The notes: generated by a model from the letters alone, not told the origin. A stretch of DNA of 64,000 nt from Pseudoxanthomonas sp. (GCF_002863005.1 NZ_PKDG01000008.1:62001-126000), one strand, 5' to 3'; positions 37,055 to 47,421 are shown, numbered from the stretch's first letter. Program-made: numbers and translations.

Positions 37055-37537
37055 TCAGGTCATGGCCGCGCGCTGGGTCAGCTCCAGGCGGCGGGCGTAG
37101 GTACGGCGCAACTGGTCGAGCAGGAAGTGCGCATTGGGTTCGGTCGCGATGGCATGGCGGATCTGGGCGGCACTCTCATCCAGCGTATGCAACGCCGGCG
37201 CGATCTCCGGCGACGCGGTCACCTGGCGGTCGAGCTGCGCCAGCGCGCCGGTGTAGTCGCGGGTCAGTGCGGCCGCTTCGCGCTGGATGAGCGCATCCCC
37301 GGTCGGCGCGCGCTGCAGCTGCCACGTCACCGTCACCGCAAGCAGCACCGACGCCGCCAGTGCGAACGGCGCCAGCCGCGTGCGGCGCGGACGGGCGGCC
37401 GCGTGCTGCGGCACGGTAGCGATCCGGGCAGCGATGTCCGGCCACAGGTCGCGCGACGGCGGCAGGTCCTGGCGCATCGCGCGCAGCTGCCAACGCAGCG
37501 CGTCGTCGGTCGACGGGGGAAGATCATGCGGGTTCAT
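37055..37537 (-). CDS. Anti-sigma-factor-like single-pass membrane protein
   Basis: A 160-residue protein with a cytoplasmic N-terminal part (about 1-53), one membrane helix ('LAPFALAASVLLAVTVTW') and a helical periplasmic tail. Position, size and topology are those of an anti-sigma factor for the ECF sigma encoded just upstream (ATGA overlap). The usual zinc-binding HxxxCxxC motif of ZAS-type anti-sigma factors is absent: there are no cysteines in the N-terminal part. The sigma-binding role is therefore inferred from context only. Confidence 0.72.
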   Translation of the reverse strand: MNPHDLPPSTDDALRWQLRAMRQDLPPSRDLWPDIAARIATVPQHAAARPRRTRLAPFALAASVLLAVTVTWQLQRAPTGDALIQREAAALTRDYTGALAQLDRQVTASPEIAPALHTLDESAAQIRHAIATEPNAHFLLDQLRRTYARRLELTQRAAMT

Positions 37538-38124
37538 GCGGCAACTCCTAGACGCTCGCGCAGCAACTGGCGCGCTCGGTGCAACTGGGCTTTCGAACTG
37601 CCGACCGCCATGCCCAGCTCGGCGGCGATCTCTTCGTGCTTGAAGCCTTCCACGTCGTACAGCACCAGCACGGCGCGTGCGCGCGGCGGTAGCGTGGCGA
37701 CGGCGCGCTCCAGGTCCATCGACAACGCCGTGCCATGGCCCGCACTGTCGGCCAGCCCCAGGCTGTCCAGCGCTTCATCATCGTCGTCGAAGCGCGGACC
37801 GTTGCGGCGGCTGCGCAGTTCCATCAGTGCCGTGTTGACGGCCAGGCGGTGCAACCAGGTGCCGACGGCACTTTCGAAACGGAAACCCGGCAGCGCCTGC
37901 CATGCCCGCACGAACGCCTCCTGCGCAAGATCCTCGGCACGCACGCCATGGCTGCCCACCAGCCGGACGATGACGCCATGCACGCGGCCGGCGTGGCGGC
38001 GGTACAACGCTTCGAATGCCTTGGCGTCGCCTCCGGCGGCGGCCCGCGCCAGCGCAGTGTCCAGCGCGGCACCGTCATCGGCGGCGTTTGTCTCGGCGAG
38101 GGATTCGATCACGGCGGTCAGCAT
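37534..38124 (-). CDS. RNA polymerase sigma factor, ECF type
   Basis: A 196-residue extracytoplasmic-function sigma factor. Region 2 is 'DLAQEAFVRAWQALPGFRFE' followed by 'GTWLHRLAVNTALMELRSR', and region 4 is 'LPPRARAVLVLYDVEGFKH' plus 'EEIAAELGMAVGSSKAQLHR'. Region 3 and the 1.1 region are missing, as expected for the group. It heads an operon with the anti-sigma-like and DUF4097 genes, and probably drives its own transcription. The signal is unknown. Confidence 0.94.
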   Translation of the reverse strand: MLTAVIESLAETNAADDGAALDTALARAAAGGDAKAFEALYRRHAGRVHGVIVRLVGSHGVRAEDLAQEAFVRAWQALPGFRFESAVGTWLHRLAVNTALMELRSRRNGPRFDDDDEALDSLGLADSAGHGTALSMDLERAVATLPPRARAVLVLYDVEGFKHEEIAAELGMAVGSSKAQLHRARQLLRERLGVAA

Positions 38125-38168
38125 ACGGAATGGGATGCCGGGAGAAGCGAAAGGGTTTAGGCGGCCCC

Positions 38169-38199
38169 AAAAAAGAAAGCCGCCCCCAGGGCGGCTTTC
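38169..38199 (-). terminator. Intrinsic terminator of sucC-sucD
   Basis: On the minus strand GAAAGCCGCC pairs with GGCGGCTTTC (38175-38184 / 38190-38199) around a short loop and is followed by six Ts (38169-38174). It lies about 20 bases after the sucD stop. Confidence 0.92.
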
Positions 38200-38221
38200 C
38201 GATCGGCCCGGAGGGCGCGAC

Positions 38222-39100
38222 TTACTTCTTCAGGCGGGCCGCGATGGCGGCACCCAGGTCGCCCGGCGAACGGACGGTGGTGACGCCGGCGGCTTCCATC
38301 GCCGCGAACTTGCCTTCCGCCGTGCCCTTGCCGCCGCTGGCGATCGCACCGGCGTGGCCCATGCGCTTGCCGGCCGGGGCCGACGCGCCGGCGATGAAAC
38401 CCACGACCGGCTTCTTGACGAATTGCTTGATGTACTCGGCGCCGGCTTCCTCGGCGTCGCCGCCGATCTCGCCGACCATGATGATGCCTTCGGTCTGCGG
38501 GTCTTCGTTGAACAGCTTCAGGCAGTCGACGAAGTTCAGGCCGTTGATCGGGTCGCCGCCGATGCCGATGCAGGTCGACTGGCCCAGGCCCACTTCGGTG
38601 GTCTGCTTGACCGCTTCATAGGTCAGCGTGCCCGAGCGCGAGACGATGCCGATCTTGCCCGGCATGTGGATGTGGCCCGGCATGATGCCGATCTTGCACT
38701 CGCCCGGGGTGATCACGCCGGGGCAGTTCGGGCCGACCAGCACGGTGTCCGGATGGGCGCGGGTCAGCACGTTCTTGACGCGCAGCATGTCCAGCACCGG
38801 GATGCCCTCGGTGATGCAGACGATGACCTTGATGCCGGCCGCGGCCGCTTCGAGGATCGCATCGGCCGCGAACGGCGGCGGCACGTAGATGACAGACGCA
38901 TCGGCGCCGGTGCTCTTGACGGCATCGGCGACGGTGTCGAACACCGGCAGGTCGATGTGGGTCGTGCCGCCCTTGCCCGGGGTCACGCCGCCGACCACCT
39001 GGGTGCCGTACTCGATCATCTGGGTGGCGTGGAAGGTGCCCTGCTGGCCGGTGAAGCCCTGCACGATCACCTTCGTGTTCTTGTTGATCAAAACGCTCAT
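38222..39100 (-). CDS. sucD: Succinate-CoA ligase alpha subunit
   Basis: A 292-residue alpha subunit of succinyl-CoA synthetase, the TCA-cycle enzyme that makes ATP (or GTP) from succinyl-CoA. The CoA-binding Rossmann part shows '[19 protein letters not shown]', and the phosphohistidine is in '[20 protein letters not shown]'. The length is the family norm. The sucC stop lies 27 bases upstream, so the two are co-transcribed and end at a strong terminator. Confidence 0.98.
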   Translation of the reverse strand: MSVLINKNTKVIVQGFTGQQGTFHATQMIEYGTQVVGGVTPGKGGTTHIDLPVFDTVADAVKSTGADASVIYVPPPFAADAILEAAAAGIKVIVCITEGIPVLDMLRVKNVLTRAHPDTVLVGPNCPGVITPGECKIGIMPGHIHMPGKIGIVSRSGTLTYEAVKQTTEVGLGQSTCIGIGGDPINGLNFVDCLKLFNEDPQTEGIIMVGEIGGDAEEAGAEYIKQFVKKPVVGFIAGASAPAGKRMGHAGAIASGGKGTAEGKFAAMEAAGVTTVRSPGDLGAAIAARLKK

Positions 39101-39127
39101 GGAAGATTCCTGGTTCGGTGACGTGGA

Positions 39128-40297
<1,170 letters not shown>

Positions 40298-40497
40298 GCG
40301 TCACCGTGGGTAGGGAACAGAAGACACCGCCCGGGCCGGGGCCGTGACGGCGGCGGCTGGGCGAGCCCCCTATTGTCGCTGACCGGAGCGGGGGGCGCAA
40401 AACCTCGGGCCTAAGCCTTTGGTGGAAAAGGACTCGCTGGGCCACGCGGGGGCCGTCATGCCTATACTGTGGGCCTCGCTACAGGGGAAGTACGCGT

Positions 40498-42120
40498 TTG
40501 CGCCAGGCCCAGTCGCTCCTGTCCCGCATCGAATCGGTTCCGCGCCGCGAACTGTATTTCTTCGCCCTGTACCGCGTGCTGGAAGCCGGCATCCTGGCCG
40601 CGCTGATGTTCAGCCCGCTGGGCGAAGTACTTGGCCAGCCCCGCCACGAAGTGCTGGGCATGGGCGTCGCGATTGCCTATCTGGTGCTGGCCCTGGTGTT
40701 GCTTTTCATCGGCCGCAGCGTGCGCTGGCTGGTGTGGATCGTCTTCGCGAGCGTCTGCGTGGACATCGCGGTCGCCGCGCTCATCACCCATGCCCTGCCC
40801 ACCGCCACGGCCGGCGTGGCGATGATGCTGCTGTTCAACGTGTCGGCCGCGGCCCTGCTGCTGCCCAACACCCGGATGGCGCTGGTAGTGGCGCTGATGG
40901 CCATCGCCGGGCTGTTCGGCGAGTACCTTTTCACCCTGTTCCACGACCAGAACGCCAGCCGCTCGCTGGCGGAAGTCATCATGTTCGCGGTGAGCTACCT
41001 GGCGCTGGCCTACCTGGCGCACCAGGCCGGCCAGAAGGCGCGCAACAGCCAGGCGCTGGCCGACAAGCGCGGCGAAGAGGTCGCGAACCTGTTCGAAGTC
41101 AACGAACTGATCATCCGCCGCATGCGCACCGGCGTGCTGGTGGTCGATGCCGAAAACCACATCAAGCTGGCCAACGAAGCCGCCAGCCTGCTGCTCGGCG
41201 ATGGCGGCGACGGCGCAGGCGCCGATGGCAAGGGCGTGTCGCTGCTGCACGCCGCGCCGGAGCTGGCCCGCCGCCTGCAGCGCTGGCGCAACGGCTGGCA
41301 GACCGACGAAACCCCGATGCAGCTGACCCCCGACCAGCCGGAAGTGCAGCCGCGCTTCGCCCGCCTGCTGGCCGACAGCGAGACCTCGCTGATCTTCCTG
41401 GACGACGCCACGGTGGTGTCGCGCCGCGCCGAATCGCTGACGCTGGCCGCGCTGGGCCGCTTCTCCGCCAGCCTGGCGCACGAGATCCGCAACCCGCTGG
41501 CCGCGATCAACTACGCGGTGCAGCTGCTGGAGGAATCCCCGCACGTCAACGACGGCGATCGCCGCCTGCTGCAGATCATCCACCAGCAATGCCAGCGCAC
41601 CAACGGCATCGTCGAGAGCGTGCTGGGCCTGGCCCGGCGCGAGCGCGCCACGCCCGAGCACGTGGACCTCAACACCTTCGTACGCCGCTTCGTCGACGAC
41701 TACCAGCAGACCCTTTCCATCGAGACCGACACGCTGGAAACCATCATCGGCGCCAAGCCGGTGCCGGCGCTGGTCGACCCGCGCCACCTGCAGCAGGTGG
41801 TGACGGTCCTGGTGCAGAACGCGCTGAACTACGGCCGCCTGCCGGGCGAATCCGCGCGCATCCGCGTGCGCGTGTTCAATGCCGAAGGCCGGCCGACGCT
41901 GGACGTGATGGACCGCGGCCCGGGCATCCCGGACGCCGTGGCGGCACAGCTGTTCCGACCGTTCTTCACCACGTCCGAGCACGGCACCGGCCTGGGCCTC
42001 TACATCGCCCGCGAACTGTGCCGCGCCAACCAGGCCACGCTGGAATATGTCCCGGTCCCCGGCGGCGGCGCCTGCTTCCGCGTCACCCTGCCGGGTCCGC
42101 ACGCCCTGTTGCCCGCCTAG
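40498..42120 (+). CDS. pilS: Sensor histidine kinase PilS
   Basis: A 540-residue membrane kinase with six N-terminal helices (about residues 20-180), a PAS-like region ('MRTGVLVVDAENHIKLANEA') and a kinase core: H-box 'RFSASLAHEIRNPLAAINYA', N-box 'VVTVLVQNALNYGRL', G1 'DRGPGIPDAVA' and G2 'GTGLGLYIAREL'. PilS phosphorylates PilR to switch on pilin transcription, and in Pseudomonas senses pilin in the inner membrane. It appears to start at TTG, with GGGGA about 9 bases upstream. pilR follows after a 201-base gap filled by a long palindrome. Confidence 0.95.
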   Translation: MRQAQSLLSRIESVPRRELYFFALYRVLEAGILAALMFSPLGEVLGQPRHEVLGMGVAIAYLVLALVLLFIGRSVRWLVWIVFASVCVDIAVAALITHALPTATAGVAMMLLFNVSAAALLLPNTRMALVVALMAIAGLFGEYLFTLFHDQNASRSLAEVIMFAVSYLALAYLAHQAGQKARNSQALADKRGEEVANLFEVNELIIRRMRTGVLVVDAENHIKLANEAASLLLGDGGDGAGADGKGVSLLHAAPELARRLQRWRNGWQTDETPMQLTPDQPEVQPRFARLLADSETSLIFLDDATVVSRRAESLTLAALGRFSASLAHEIRNPLAAINYAVQLLEESPHVNDGDRRLLQIIHQQCQRTNGIVESVLGLARRERATPEHVDLNTFVRRFVDDYQQTLSIETDTLETIIGAKPVPALVDPRHLQQVVTVLVQNALNYGRLPGESARIRVRVFNAEGRPTLDVMDRGPGIPDAVAAQLFRPFFTTSEHGTGLGLYIARELCRANQATLEYVPVPGGGACFRVTLPGPHALLPA

Positions 42121-42130
42121 CCGAGAGGAC

Positions 42131-42230
42131 GCTTGTCTTTGTAGGAGCGGGCCATGCCCGCGATGCTCTTGCTTGTTGGGGCCATCCGTGAAAAGCATCG
42201 CGAGCATGGCCCGCTCCTACAAAGACAAGC
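42131..42230. repeat. Long palindrome with REP-like arms between pilS and pilR
   Basis: A perfect 27-base inverted repeat (42131-42157 and 42204-42230) containing GTAGGAGCGGGCCATGC. A further partly matched stretch (CGCGATGC) continues inward on both arms. As RNA it would form a hairpin of about 40 base pairs. The arm sequence matches the elements at 43.8-44.0 and 50.2 kb. Confidence 0.9.
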
Positions 42231-42321
42231 GCTCATGTGGCGGGCATCCTGTAGGGGCGTCGCCTACCATGTTTAACATTCACTCGGTACACTGCCGGCA
42301 CAGGGGCATGAGGGGGAATGC

Positions 42322-43725
42322 ATGAATCAAAGCCGTAGCGCCCTGATCGTCGATGACGAACGCGACATCCGAGAACTGCTGACACTGACGCTGGGCCGCA
42401 TGGGCCTGCGCATCGATACCGCCGCCAATCTCGGCGAGGCCCGCGAGCTGCTGGGCCGCAACACCTACGACCTCTGCTTCACCGACATGCGGCTGCCCGA
42501 CGGCAACGGCATCGACCTGGTGGGCGAGATCTCGCGCAACTACCCCTCCACGCCGGTCGCCATGATCACCGCGTTCGGCAACATCGAACTAGCGGTGGAG
42601 GCCCTGAAGGCCGGCGCATTCGACTTCGTCAGCAAGCCGGTCGACCTGACCGTACTGCGCGGGCTGGTGAAGCACGCGCTGGAATTGAACAACAGCGAAC
42701 GCGCCCCGCCGCCCCCGCCACCGCCGGAACAGGCCAGCCGCCTGCTCGGGGGGTCAGCCGCGATGGATGGCCTGCGCGAGACCATCGGCAAGGTCGCCCG
42801 CAGCCAGGCGCCGGTCTACATCATGGGCGAGTCCGGCACGGGCAAGGAGCTGGTCGCCCGCACCATCCACGAACAGGGTGCGCGCGCGGCCGGTCCCTTC
42901 ATTCCGGTCAACTGCGGCGCCATCCCGGCCGAGCTGATGGAAAGCGAATTTTTCGGCCACAAGAAGGGCAGTTTCACCGGGGCCCACGCCGACAAGCAGG
43001 GTCTGTTCCAGGCCGCCAACGGGGGCACGCTGTTCCTCGACGAAGTGGCCGAGCTGCCACTGCCGATGCAGGTGAAGCTGCTCCGCGCGATCCAGGAAAA
43101 GGCGGTGCGCCCGGTGGGTGCGTCCGGCGAGGTGCTGGTCGACGTGCGCATCCTGTCGGCCACCCACAAGGACCTGGGCGAACTGGCGGCGGACGGCCGC
43201 TTCCGCCACGACCTGTACTACCGCATCAATGTGATCGAGCTTCGCGTGCCGCCGCTGCGCGAACGCACCGGCGACCTGGCGCAGCTGACCAGCGCCATCC
43301 TCGATCGGCTGGCCGCCCAGCACGGACGCATGGCGCCATCGGTGTCGCCGGAAGCGATGGAGGCCCTGGGCCGTTACCCGTTCCCGGGCAACGTGCGCGA
43401 ACTGGAGAACATCCTGGAACGCGCGCTGGCCATGTCCGAGGGCCACAGCATCGAGATCGACGACCTGTACCTGCCGCAGGCTCCCGCCGGCAAGAAGTTC
43501 GGCGGCGAGTTCAGTCCCGGCGAGGTAATCGGTGACGCGCCCGGCGCGATGGACGTGGATCCGGCCGCCGGTGGCGCCCTGCCCGACTACATCGAGCAGC
43601 TGGAGCGCGCGGCCATCCAGAAGGCGCTGGAAGAGAACCGCTGGAACAAGACCAAGGCCGCAGCCCAGTTGGGCATCACCTTCCGGGCCCTGCGCTACAA
43701 GCTCAAGAAGCTGGGGATGGAGTAG
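42322..43725 (+). CDS. pilR: Sigma-54-dependent response regulator PilR
   Basis: A 467-residue NtrC-family activator. The receiver domain has '[19 protein letters not shown]' with the phospho-Asp in '[12 protein letters not shown]'. The AAA+ domain has Walker A '[18 protein letters not shown]' and the sigma-54 contact loop '[11 protein letters not shown]'. The C-terminal Fis-type helix-turn-helix is '[20 protein letters not shown]'. GSFTGA is the usual PilR form of GAFTGA. It has AGGGGGAA before the ATG. Its expected targets are the two pilin genes downstream, both of which have a GG-N10-GC promoter. Confidence 0.97.
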   Translation: MNQSRSALIVDDERDIRELLTLTLGRMGLRIDTAANLGEARELLGRNTYDLCFTDMRLPDGNGIDLVGEISRNYPSTPVAMITAFGNIELAVEALKAGAFDFVSKPVDLTVLRGLVKHALELNNSERAPPPPPPPEQASRLLGGSAAMDGLRETIGKVARSQAPVYIMGESGTGKELVARTIHEQGARAAGPFIPVNCGAIPAELMESEFFGHKKGSFTGAHADKQGLFQAANGGTLFLDEVAELPLPMQVKLLRAIQEKAVRPVGASGEVLVDVRILSATHKDLGELAADGRFRHDLYYRINVIELRVPPLRERTGDLAQLTSAILDRLAAQHGRMAPSVSPEAMEALGRYPFPGNVRELENILERALAMSEGHSIEIDDLYLPQAPAGKKFGGEFSPGEVIGDAPGAMDVDPAAGGALPDYIEQLERAAIQKALEENRWNKTKAAAQLGITFRALRYKLKKLGME

Positions 43726-43801
43726 GCCGTGCCGGGCGACAGCCCGGCCACGCGCGCGCCATCCGCGGGATGACACAGCGGCCAACGCCCCGCGCCGTCT
43801 T

Positions 43802-43872
43802 GCAGGAGCGCGCCATGCCCGCGATGCCTTCGATACCGGACCGGAAAGCATCGCGCCCGAGGGCGCTCCTGC
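43802..43872. repeat. REP-like palindrome, copy 1 after pilR
   Basis: GCAGGAGCGCGCCATGCCCG... closing with ...GAGGGCGCTCCTGC forms a 10 base-pair outer stem, with inner GCGATGC / GCATCGC pairing. It lies about 75 bases after the pilR stop in a 682-base gap that has no gene. Confidence 0.85.
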
Positions 43873-43893
43873 CGAGCACTTCCGTCTGGCTTC

Positions 43894-43967
43894 GTAGGAG
43901 CGGCCATGCCCGCGATGCGCTTGCCCGATGGCGCCAGAAAAGCATCGCGGGCATGGCCCGCTCTTGC
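43894..43967. repeat. REP-like palindrome, copy 2 after pilR
   Basis: GTAGGAGCGGCCATGCCCGC and its near-complement, ending in ATGGCCCGCTCTTGC, form a long hairpin with GCGATGC / GCATCGC inside. It lies 21 bases after copy 1 in the same orientation. Confidence 0.85.
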
Positions 43968-44044
43968 AGGGCATGGAGCGACGATTGAGGCCGTCACACG
44001 CTATATATATGTATGTACCCTCAAATGTGCGCCGCATCCCACAG

Positions 44045-44088
44045 TGACCCGGGTGACGCAACGCGTCACTTGCTGACGCAGCGGGTCA
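44045..44088. promoter_or_regulatory. Nested inverted repeats upstream of pilA (candidate activator site)
   Basis: GTGACGC-AAC-GCGTCAC (44053-44069) is a perfect 7-base inverted repeat. It is enclosed by TGACCC (44045-44050) and GGGTCA (44083-44088), with an extra TGACGC between. It lies about 200 bases upstream of the sigma-54 site of pilA, the usual distance for an enhancer bound by an NtrC-family activator such as PilR. The remaining gap to the promoter (44089-44280) shows no gene. Confidence 0.5.
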
Positions 44089-44280
44089 TCTCACCAAGGG
44101 GGCGTCAGCTATTTGGCGGTCGCCCCTTTCCCGGCCAATCGCGCAATCTGTGATCCGCGCCGGCATTGGCCGCACTTCCCGATACACAACGCAAAGGAAT
44201 GATGCGATAGTCCCGCCCGACTTCGGTGTCAGGGGTTTCCTCCCGGGGACGTGTGGGGGAATCACTGGGGGTATCAGAAG

Positions 44281-44297
44281 TTGGCACGCATCCTGCT
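44281..44297 (+). promoter_or_regulatory. Sigma-54 promoter of pilA
   Basis: TTGGCACGCATCCTGCT matches the RpoN consensus, with GG and GC exactly 10 bases apart. Transcription should begin near 44308, leaving a leader of about 100 bases before the pilA ATG at 44408. Confidence 0.85.
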
Positions 44298-44407
44298 CTA
44301 CATCCCTGCACGCGTCGTAAGCAGTTGTACGCGGCGCCCACGGTCCATGTAGGGACACGGGGCTTGTGTCCCTAAACCATCAAGCCAATCCTGAAAGGGG
44401 AAATACC

Positions 44408-44776
44408 ATGAAGAAGAACGCCCAGGGCTTCACCCTGATCGAACTGATGATCGTCGTCGCCATCATCGCAATCCTGGCCGCTATCGCGCTGCCGGCTTAC
44501 CAGAACTACACCCGCAAGTCGGCCAACCGCGCCTGCTTGGCCGAAGCGAAGGCCTACTCGAACACGGTCCTCGCTGACCTTAACGACGGCAAGGTCCCGG
44601 TCGCTCCCAACTCCGGCGCGACCACTGCCTGCACCGCCCTCACCGATGCTTCGGCATTCACCCTTGCCACGCTGGGCACCATCACCGGCACCCCGCGCGC
44701 GCCTGGCGATGCCACCAACATCACGTGCAACCTCGCCACTGGCGGCAATTGCGTGATCAACGGCGGCACCAACTGA
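44408..44776 (+). CDS. pilA: Type IV pilin (major pilin candidate)
   Basis: A 122-residue type IVa pilin. The short leader MKKNAQG is cut by PilD before Phe, giving the mature start '[19 protein letters not shown]', with Glu5 as required. The mature globular part is short and holds four cysteines, probably two disulfides ('NRACLAEA', 'TTACTAL', '[14 protein letters not shown]'). GAAAGGGGAAAT precedes the ATG. It is expressed from the sigma-54 promoter upstream and ends at a strong terminator, so it is its own transcript. Confidence 0.95.
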   Translation: MKKNAQGFTLIELMIVVAIIAILAAIALPAYQNYTRKSANRACLAEAKAYSNTVLADLNDGKVPVAPNSGATTACTALTDASAFTLATLGTITGTPRAPGDATNITCNLATGGNCVINGGTN

Positions 44777-44800
44777 TTTGCAAGCATCATCAGTATTGAC

Positions 44801-44833
44801 CTACAAACCCCGCGAAAGCGGGGTTTGTAGTTT
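44801..44833 (+). terminator. Intrinsic terminator of pilA
   Basis: CTACAAACCCCGC - GAAA - GCGGGGTTTGTAG is a perfect 13 base-pair stem with a GAAA tetraloop, followed by TTTCT. It separates pilA from the second pilin gene. Confidence 0.95.
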
Positions 44834-44900
44834 CTGAAAACAGCCGCTAAACCGGACCTCGGTCACATCCCCTAAGACACGTACAAGCATCCAAGCACTG

Positions 44901-44917
44901 TTGGCCTGCAATTTGCA
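44901..44917 (+). promoter_or_regulatory. Sigma-54 promoter of the second pilin gene
   Basis: TTGGCCTGCAATTTGCA has GG and GC spaced by 10 bases and a full TTGCA -12 block. The start would be near 44927, giving a leader of about 30 bases before the ATG at 44956. The RpoN match is strong at -12 and weaker at -24. Confidence 0.82.
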
Positions 44918-44955
44918 TTAGCCAAACCCGATCACCCCTTATTCTGAGAACTCTC

Positions 44956-45303
44956 ATGGCTAGGCGCGCCGACGGATTCACGCTAATCGAGCTGATGATT
45001 GTCGTGGCGATCATCGCGATCCTTTCGGCCATAGCGTTGCCTGCATACCAGAACTACTCCATCCGCTCCGCCAATCGCGCCTGCATGATGGAGGCAAAGA
45101 CCTACGCCAACGTCGCGCTTGCCAATCTCAATATCAACGACCCGGTGCCCGCACCGCAGAACGGCGCGTGTAGTGGCACAACCACTCCCGCATCTCAAGC
45201 CGATACGATCACTGCCAATGCAATCGGGAACGGTGATGCCGTCGTGTCTTGTCCGCTAGCGGCAGGCGCAACCTGCAGCTATACCTCAGCATCGGGCAAC
45301 TGA
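44956..45303 (+). CDS. Type IV pilin, second copy (minor or alternative pilin)
   Basis: A 115-residue pilin with leader MARRADG and mature start '[20 protein letters not shown]'. It keeps the cysteines ('NRACMMEA', 'NGACSGT', '[15 protein letters not shown]') and the overall plan of pilA, but its globular part differs and ends 'SGN'. It is clearly a diverged paralog of the upstream gene. Having its own sigma-54 site and no stop signal before pilB, it could be an alternative subunit made under the same PilR control. GAGAA lies 5 bases before the ATG. Confidence 0.92.
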   Translation: MARRADGFTLIELMIVVAIIAILSAIALPAYQNYSIRSANRACMMEAKTYANVALANLNINDPVPAPQNGACSGTTTPASQADTITANAIGNGDAVVSCPLAAGATCSYTSASGN

Positions 45304-45402
45304 GGCTATGCCCAATCGCCCCGCCCGCATCGAAGGCGGGCAACACGTTTGCATTGGCGTGCGTGCCGTGCGGACGAGTTCAGCCATCGGTATGCTAAAG
45401 CC

Positions 45403-47142
45403 ATGAACACAGCCACCTCCGTCTCCGCCAACCTCGTCGGCATCACCGGTCTGGCCCGACGCCTAGTCCAGGATGGCGCGCTTGATGAGGCGTCTGCGCG
45501 TACCGCGATGGCGAATGCCGCGGACGCGAAAGTTCCGTTGCCACAATGGATTGCCGAGAAGCGGCTTGTAACTGCCCCCCAGCTGGCGGCGGCCAACGCC
45601 ATGGAATTCGGCATGCCGTTGCTGGACGCACAAGCCTTCGATCCAACGCAGAATGCATTGAAGTTGGTAAGCGAAGAACTGGTCCAGAAACATCAGGTCC
45701 TCCCGCTTTTCAAGCGCGGCAACAAACTTTTCGTGGGTGTGGCCGACCCGACGCGCAGCCATGGCGCGCTAGACGAGATCAAATTCCACACCAACCTGAT
45801 CATCGAACCAGTACTGGTCGATGAAGATCAGCTTCGTCGCACGCTCGACCAATGGCAGAGTGCCGCCAATGCCCTCTCGGGCAGCTTCGGTGAGGATGAC
45901 GACGGGCTCGAAAGCCTGGATGTAGAGGCTGGCGACGAGGATGGAGGCAGCGAAAGCGCGGTCGATGCGAAGGGAGACGATACCCCGGTCGTCAAGTTCG
46001 TCAACAAAGTCCTCGTGGACGCAATCAAGCGAGGCGCTTCGGATATTCATTTCGAACCCTACGAAGCGGACTATCGCGTACGCCTGCGCGTCGACGGCAT
46101 CCTCAAACAGGTAGCAAAAGCCCCCACCAAGCTGAAGGATCGCATTGCCGCGCGTATCAAGGTGATGGCGCAACTCGACATCGCCGAGAAGCGAGTCCCT
46201 CAGGACGGTCGCATAAAGTTGAACCTGTCGAAAACCAAGCAGATGGATTTCCGTGTCAGCACCCTGCCCACGTTGTTCGGCGAGAAAGTGGTGCTGCGAA
46301 TTTTGGATGGCAGCGCGGCGAAGCTGGGCATCGACAAGTTGGGCTATGAGCCCGATCAGCAGAAGCTGTTCGAAGACGCCATCCACAAGCCATATGGCAT
46401 GGTGCTCGTCACGGGGCCCACTGGCTCCGGCAAGACGGTCAGCCTGTACACGGCTCTAGGCATCCTGAATGATGAGACCCGGAATATTTCCACCGCGGAA
46501 GATCCAGTGGAAATTCGGCTTCCCGGCGTCAACCAGGTACAGCAGAACACTCGGCGAGGCATGACGTTCGCTGCGGCGCTGCGCAGCTTCCTTCGCCAGG
46601 ATCCCGACATCATCATGGTCGGCGAAATCCGCGACCTGGAAACAGCGGAGATCGCCATCAAGGCCGCACAGACCGGACACATGGTCCTGTCCACGTTGCA
46701 CACCAACGACGCGCCGCAGACCATCGCGCGCCTGATGAACATGGGTATCGCGCCCTACAACATCACCAGCTCCGTGACCCTGGTAATCGCGCAGCGACTC
46801 GCTCGCCGGTTGTGCAACAAGTGCAAGCGACCCGTCGACTTGCCACCCAACGCACTGGTTGCGGAGGGCTTCACGGAGGCTGAAGTGCAGGCGGGCTTCA
46901 CGACATACGAAGCGGTCGGTTGCGATGAATGCACCAGTGGCTACAAAGGCCGCACGGGCATTTATCAAGTGATGCCGATGAGCGAGGCGATTCAGGAAAT
47001 CGTGCTGGAGGGCGGCAACGCTCTCCAAATCGCCGAAGCTGCTCAGAAAGTGGGTATTCGCGACCTGCGCCAGTCGGCGCTGCTGAAAGTCCGCAACGGC
47101 ATCACCAGCCTGGCAGAGATTAACCGCGTGACCAAGGACTGA
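45403..47142 (+). CDS. pilB: Type IV pilus assembly ATPase PilB
   Basis: A 579-residue hexameric motor that powers pilus extension. The N-terminal MshEN-type domain is followed by the GspE/PilT ATPase: Asp box 'KRGASDIHFEPYEADYRVRL', Walker A 'LVTGPTGSGKTVSLYTALG', Walker B 'RQDPDIIMVGEIRDLETAE', the His box 'LSTLHTNDAP', and a tetracysteine zinc site in 'LCNKCKRP' and 'GCDECTSGYKG'. Third-position A/T is clearly higher than in the flanking housekeeping genes. A 279-base gap (47143-47421) with no recognisable gene separates it from pilC. Confidence 0.97.
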   Translation: MNTATSVSANLVGITGLARRLVQDGALDEASARTAMANAADAKVPLPQWIAEKRLVTAPQLAAANAMEFGMPLLDAQAFDPTQNALKLVSEELVQKHQVLPLFKRGNKLFVGVADPTRSHGALDEIKFHTNLIIEPVLVDEDQLRRTLDQWQSAANALSGSFGEDDDGLESLDVEAGDEDGGSESAVDAKGDDTPVVKFVNKVLVDAIKRGASDIHFEPYEADYRVRLRVDGILKQVAKAPTKLKDRIAARIKVMAQLDIAEKRVPQDGRIKLNLSKTKQMDFRVSTLPTLFGEKVVLRILDGSAAKLGIDKLGYEPDQQKLFEDAIHKPYGMVLVTGPTGSGKTVSLYTALGILNDETRNISTAEDPVEIRLPGVNQVQQNTRRGMTFAAALRSFLRQDPDIIMVGEIRDLETAEIAIKAAQTGHMVLSTLHTNDAPQTIARLMNMGIAPYNITSSVTLVIAQRLARRLCNKCKRPVDLPPNALVAEGFTEAEVQAGFTTYEAVGCDECTSGYKGRTGIYQVMPMSEAIQEIVLEGGNALQIAEAAQKVGIRDLRQSALLKVRNGITSLAEINRVTKD

Positions 47143-47421
47143 GCCCTCAGCCCCGCACTTCAAGCATTCCCCGATAGTGGGCAGATGTTGCAGGGGCTCT
47201 CTTTGGAATGGCAGGGGAGAGCGGACGGCTTCTTCCGAGCTTCTCTACCGGCCCCAGAGGGGCGCAGTGCGCCGCGTGTGAGGCAGGCTGGCAGACGGCG
47301 GGCCTTCCCGTATTACCGAAACCCGGCCGCCGTCACAGGCGGGACGCTTCCATTGAGCCCATAACCCGCTACCATGCGGCATTGACAGTCCGGGTGGGGA
47401 AATCCGGACAGGGGACTACCG

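Noticed and set aside
36806..39121. A 771-codon plus-strand frame across the sigma operon and sucD
   Set aside because: It runs antisense through several well-identified genes and a terminator.
40462..42207. A 581-codon minus-strand frame opposite pilS
   Set aside because: Shadow of the PilS coding frame. Gln/Ala/Val/His-rich with no domain.
44366..44407. An N-terminal extension of PilA from an ATG at 44366
   Set aside because: The leader would be 21 residues instead of the usual 6-7, and the ribosome site GAAAGGGGAAAT sits just before the ATG at 44408.
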